The notes beneath the pieces were generated by a model that ran no database searches, was not told where the DNA came from, and saw only the letters and a program-made list of their open reading frames with translations. A DNA stretch of 23,405 bases, from contig JAHZHX010000011.1 of NCBI GenBank assembly GCA_019420065.1, forward strand, positions 1-23,405, written 5' to 3'. Positions within the stretch are counted from its first letter, which is position 1. Every line of letters starts with the position of its first letter. Positions 23,013 through 23,405 of this stretch are shown piece after piece. This DNA comes from Clostridiales bacterium (lineage in GTDB: Bacteria > Bacillota > Clostridia > Christensenellales > Aristaeellaceae). A program made the translations under genes and the position numbers.

Positions 23013-23405
23013 TCAGTTAAAGGACTCGGTCAGGGGCAAAATCTCGCTCGGCCCGCGGCGGATCTGCTTGCGCAGGTCGTGCCGGTCGCCCGTATAGGTA
23101 TAGGCGTACATCACGGTATGCGTGCCGGTGGTGGTGCTCAGGTACTTGGGCACGGCGGGATAGTTTGTGTCGATATAGTTGCGCATGACCGTGCGCTCGC
23201 GCCGCTCGCCGTCGGCAAAATCGTAGATGCTCTGGCCATAGGGGCTTTCCGCGCCGATGGCGCGCAGGATCGTGCCCTGGAACTCCTTGTGCGATATGGG
23301 CGCGCTGCTGACCGCCATCTGCTCGCGGGTCACGTTCGCTTCCTTGATGAAATACAGCACCTGCATGCTGTTTTCCTTGTCGCCATGGTCGGAGGTAATG
23401 ATGAT
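23013..23405 (-). CDS. C-terminus of a sulfatase/LTA-synthase-like protein (partial)
   Basis: The last 130 codons of a gene that enters from beyond the window. The frame opens at the edge with I-I-I-T-S-D-H-G-D, the metal-binding S-D-H-G motif of the alkaline-phosphatase/sulfatase superfamily. It goes on to Y-A-Y-T-Y-T-G-D-R-H-D-L-R-K, as seen near the end of membrane phosphoglycerol transferases and LTA-synthase-like proteins. An internal methionine at 23366 is not the start, because conserved sequence continues upstream of it. The N-terminal membrane part that would separate LTA synthase from other sulfatases is outside the window. Confidence 0.8.
   Translation of the reverse strand: MIITSDHGDKENSMQVLYFIKEANVTREQMAVSSAPISHKEFQGTILRAIGAESPYGQSIYDFADGERRERTVMRNYIDTNYPAVPKYLSTTTGTHTVMYAYTYTGDRHDLRKQIRRGPSEILPLTESFN

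Overview
The window reads as a chromosomal segment of a GC-rich member of class Clostridia (Bacillota), probably an uncultured gut or anaerobic lineage. The supporting evidence is: an IspH protein fused to ribosomal protein S1 domains, in the order cmk-plsC-ispH/rpsA that is typical of Clostridia; strong AGGAGG-type ribosome binding sites; sigma-A-like promoters with 17-bp spacers; a LplB/LplA-type carbohydrate ABC importer without its own ATPase gene; an FMN-binding flavocytochrome-type secreted reductase; and a Cthe_2159-type carbohydrate-binding protein. No tRNA, rRNA, CRISPR array, phage gene or transposase was seen.

Layout. Positions 1-2615 (minus) hold a sugar or oligosaccharide importer: solute-binding protein, permease, and the first codons of a second permease. 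A DeoR-family regulator (2748-3503, plus) is divergent from it, with overlapping promoters and a palindromic operator candidate. An AT-richer kinase-like gene (3507-4631) follows the regulator, and after it comes a decayed copy of the regulator's own 3' end (4701-4794). Positions 4632-5254 are otherwise non-coding and contain several hairpins, four of which can fold into a cloverleaf-like element (4934-5056).

Positions 5255-11640 (minus) form an envelope and housekeeping operon: a 975-residue secreted protein with seven peptidoglycan-binding repeats, then cytidylate kinase, PlsC and the IspH-S1 fusion, the last with its own internal promoter. A second non-coding stretch (11703-12064) carries a chain of six perfect or near-perfect hairpins. 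Positions 12065-15196 look like a small catabolic locus: a sugar-phosphate isomerase/epimerase-like TIM barrel and a second DeoR regulator (minus), divergent from an FAD-dependent oxidoreductase (plus). The oxidoreductase converges on a secreted FMN-binding flavocytochrome (15346-17115, minus), with terminators between them. The flavocytochrome appears to have lost about 30 residues of its FAD-binding Rossmann fold.

Positions 17262-19716 (minus) hold a secreted Cthe_2159-like protein followed by a class I methyltransferase. Positions 19845-21944 (minus) hold an unrecognised two-gene operon: a 491-residue protein with an HTH-like N-terminus and a 205-residue coiled-coil protein. Its promoter region has TTTTTGAT boxes at 17-bp phasing. 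The window ends with a stand-alone 5'-nuclease (22174-23010) coupled to the C-terminus of a sulfatase/LTA-synthase-like protein (cut by the window edge).

The best candidates for undescribed biology are the two hairpin-array intergenic elements, the HTH/coiled-coil operon with its phased boxes, the unusual C-terminal domain of the peptidoglycan-binding protein, the regulator-remnant scar around the kinase-like gene, and the Rossmann-deleted flavocytochrome.
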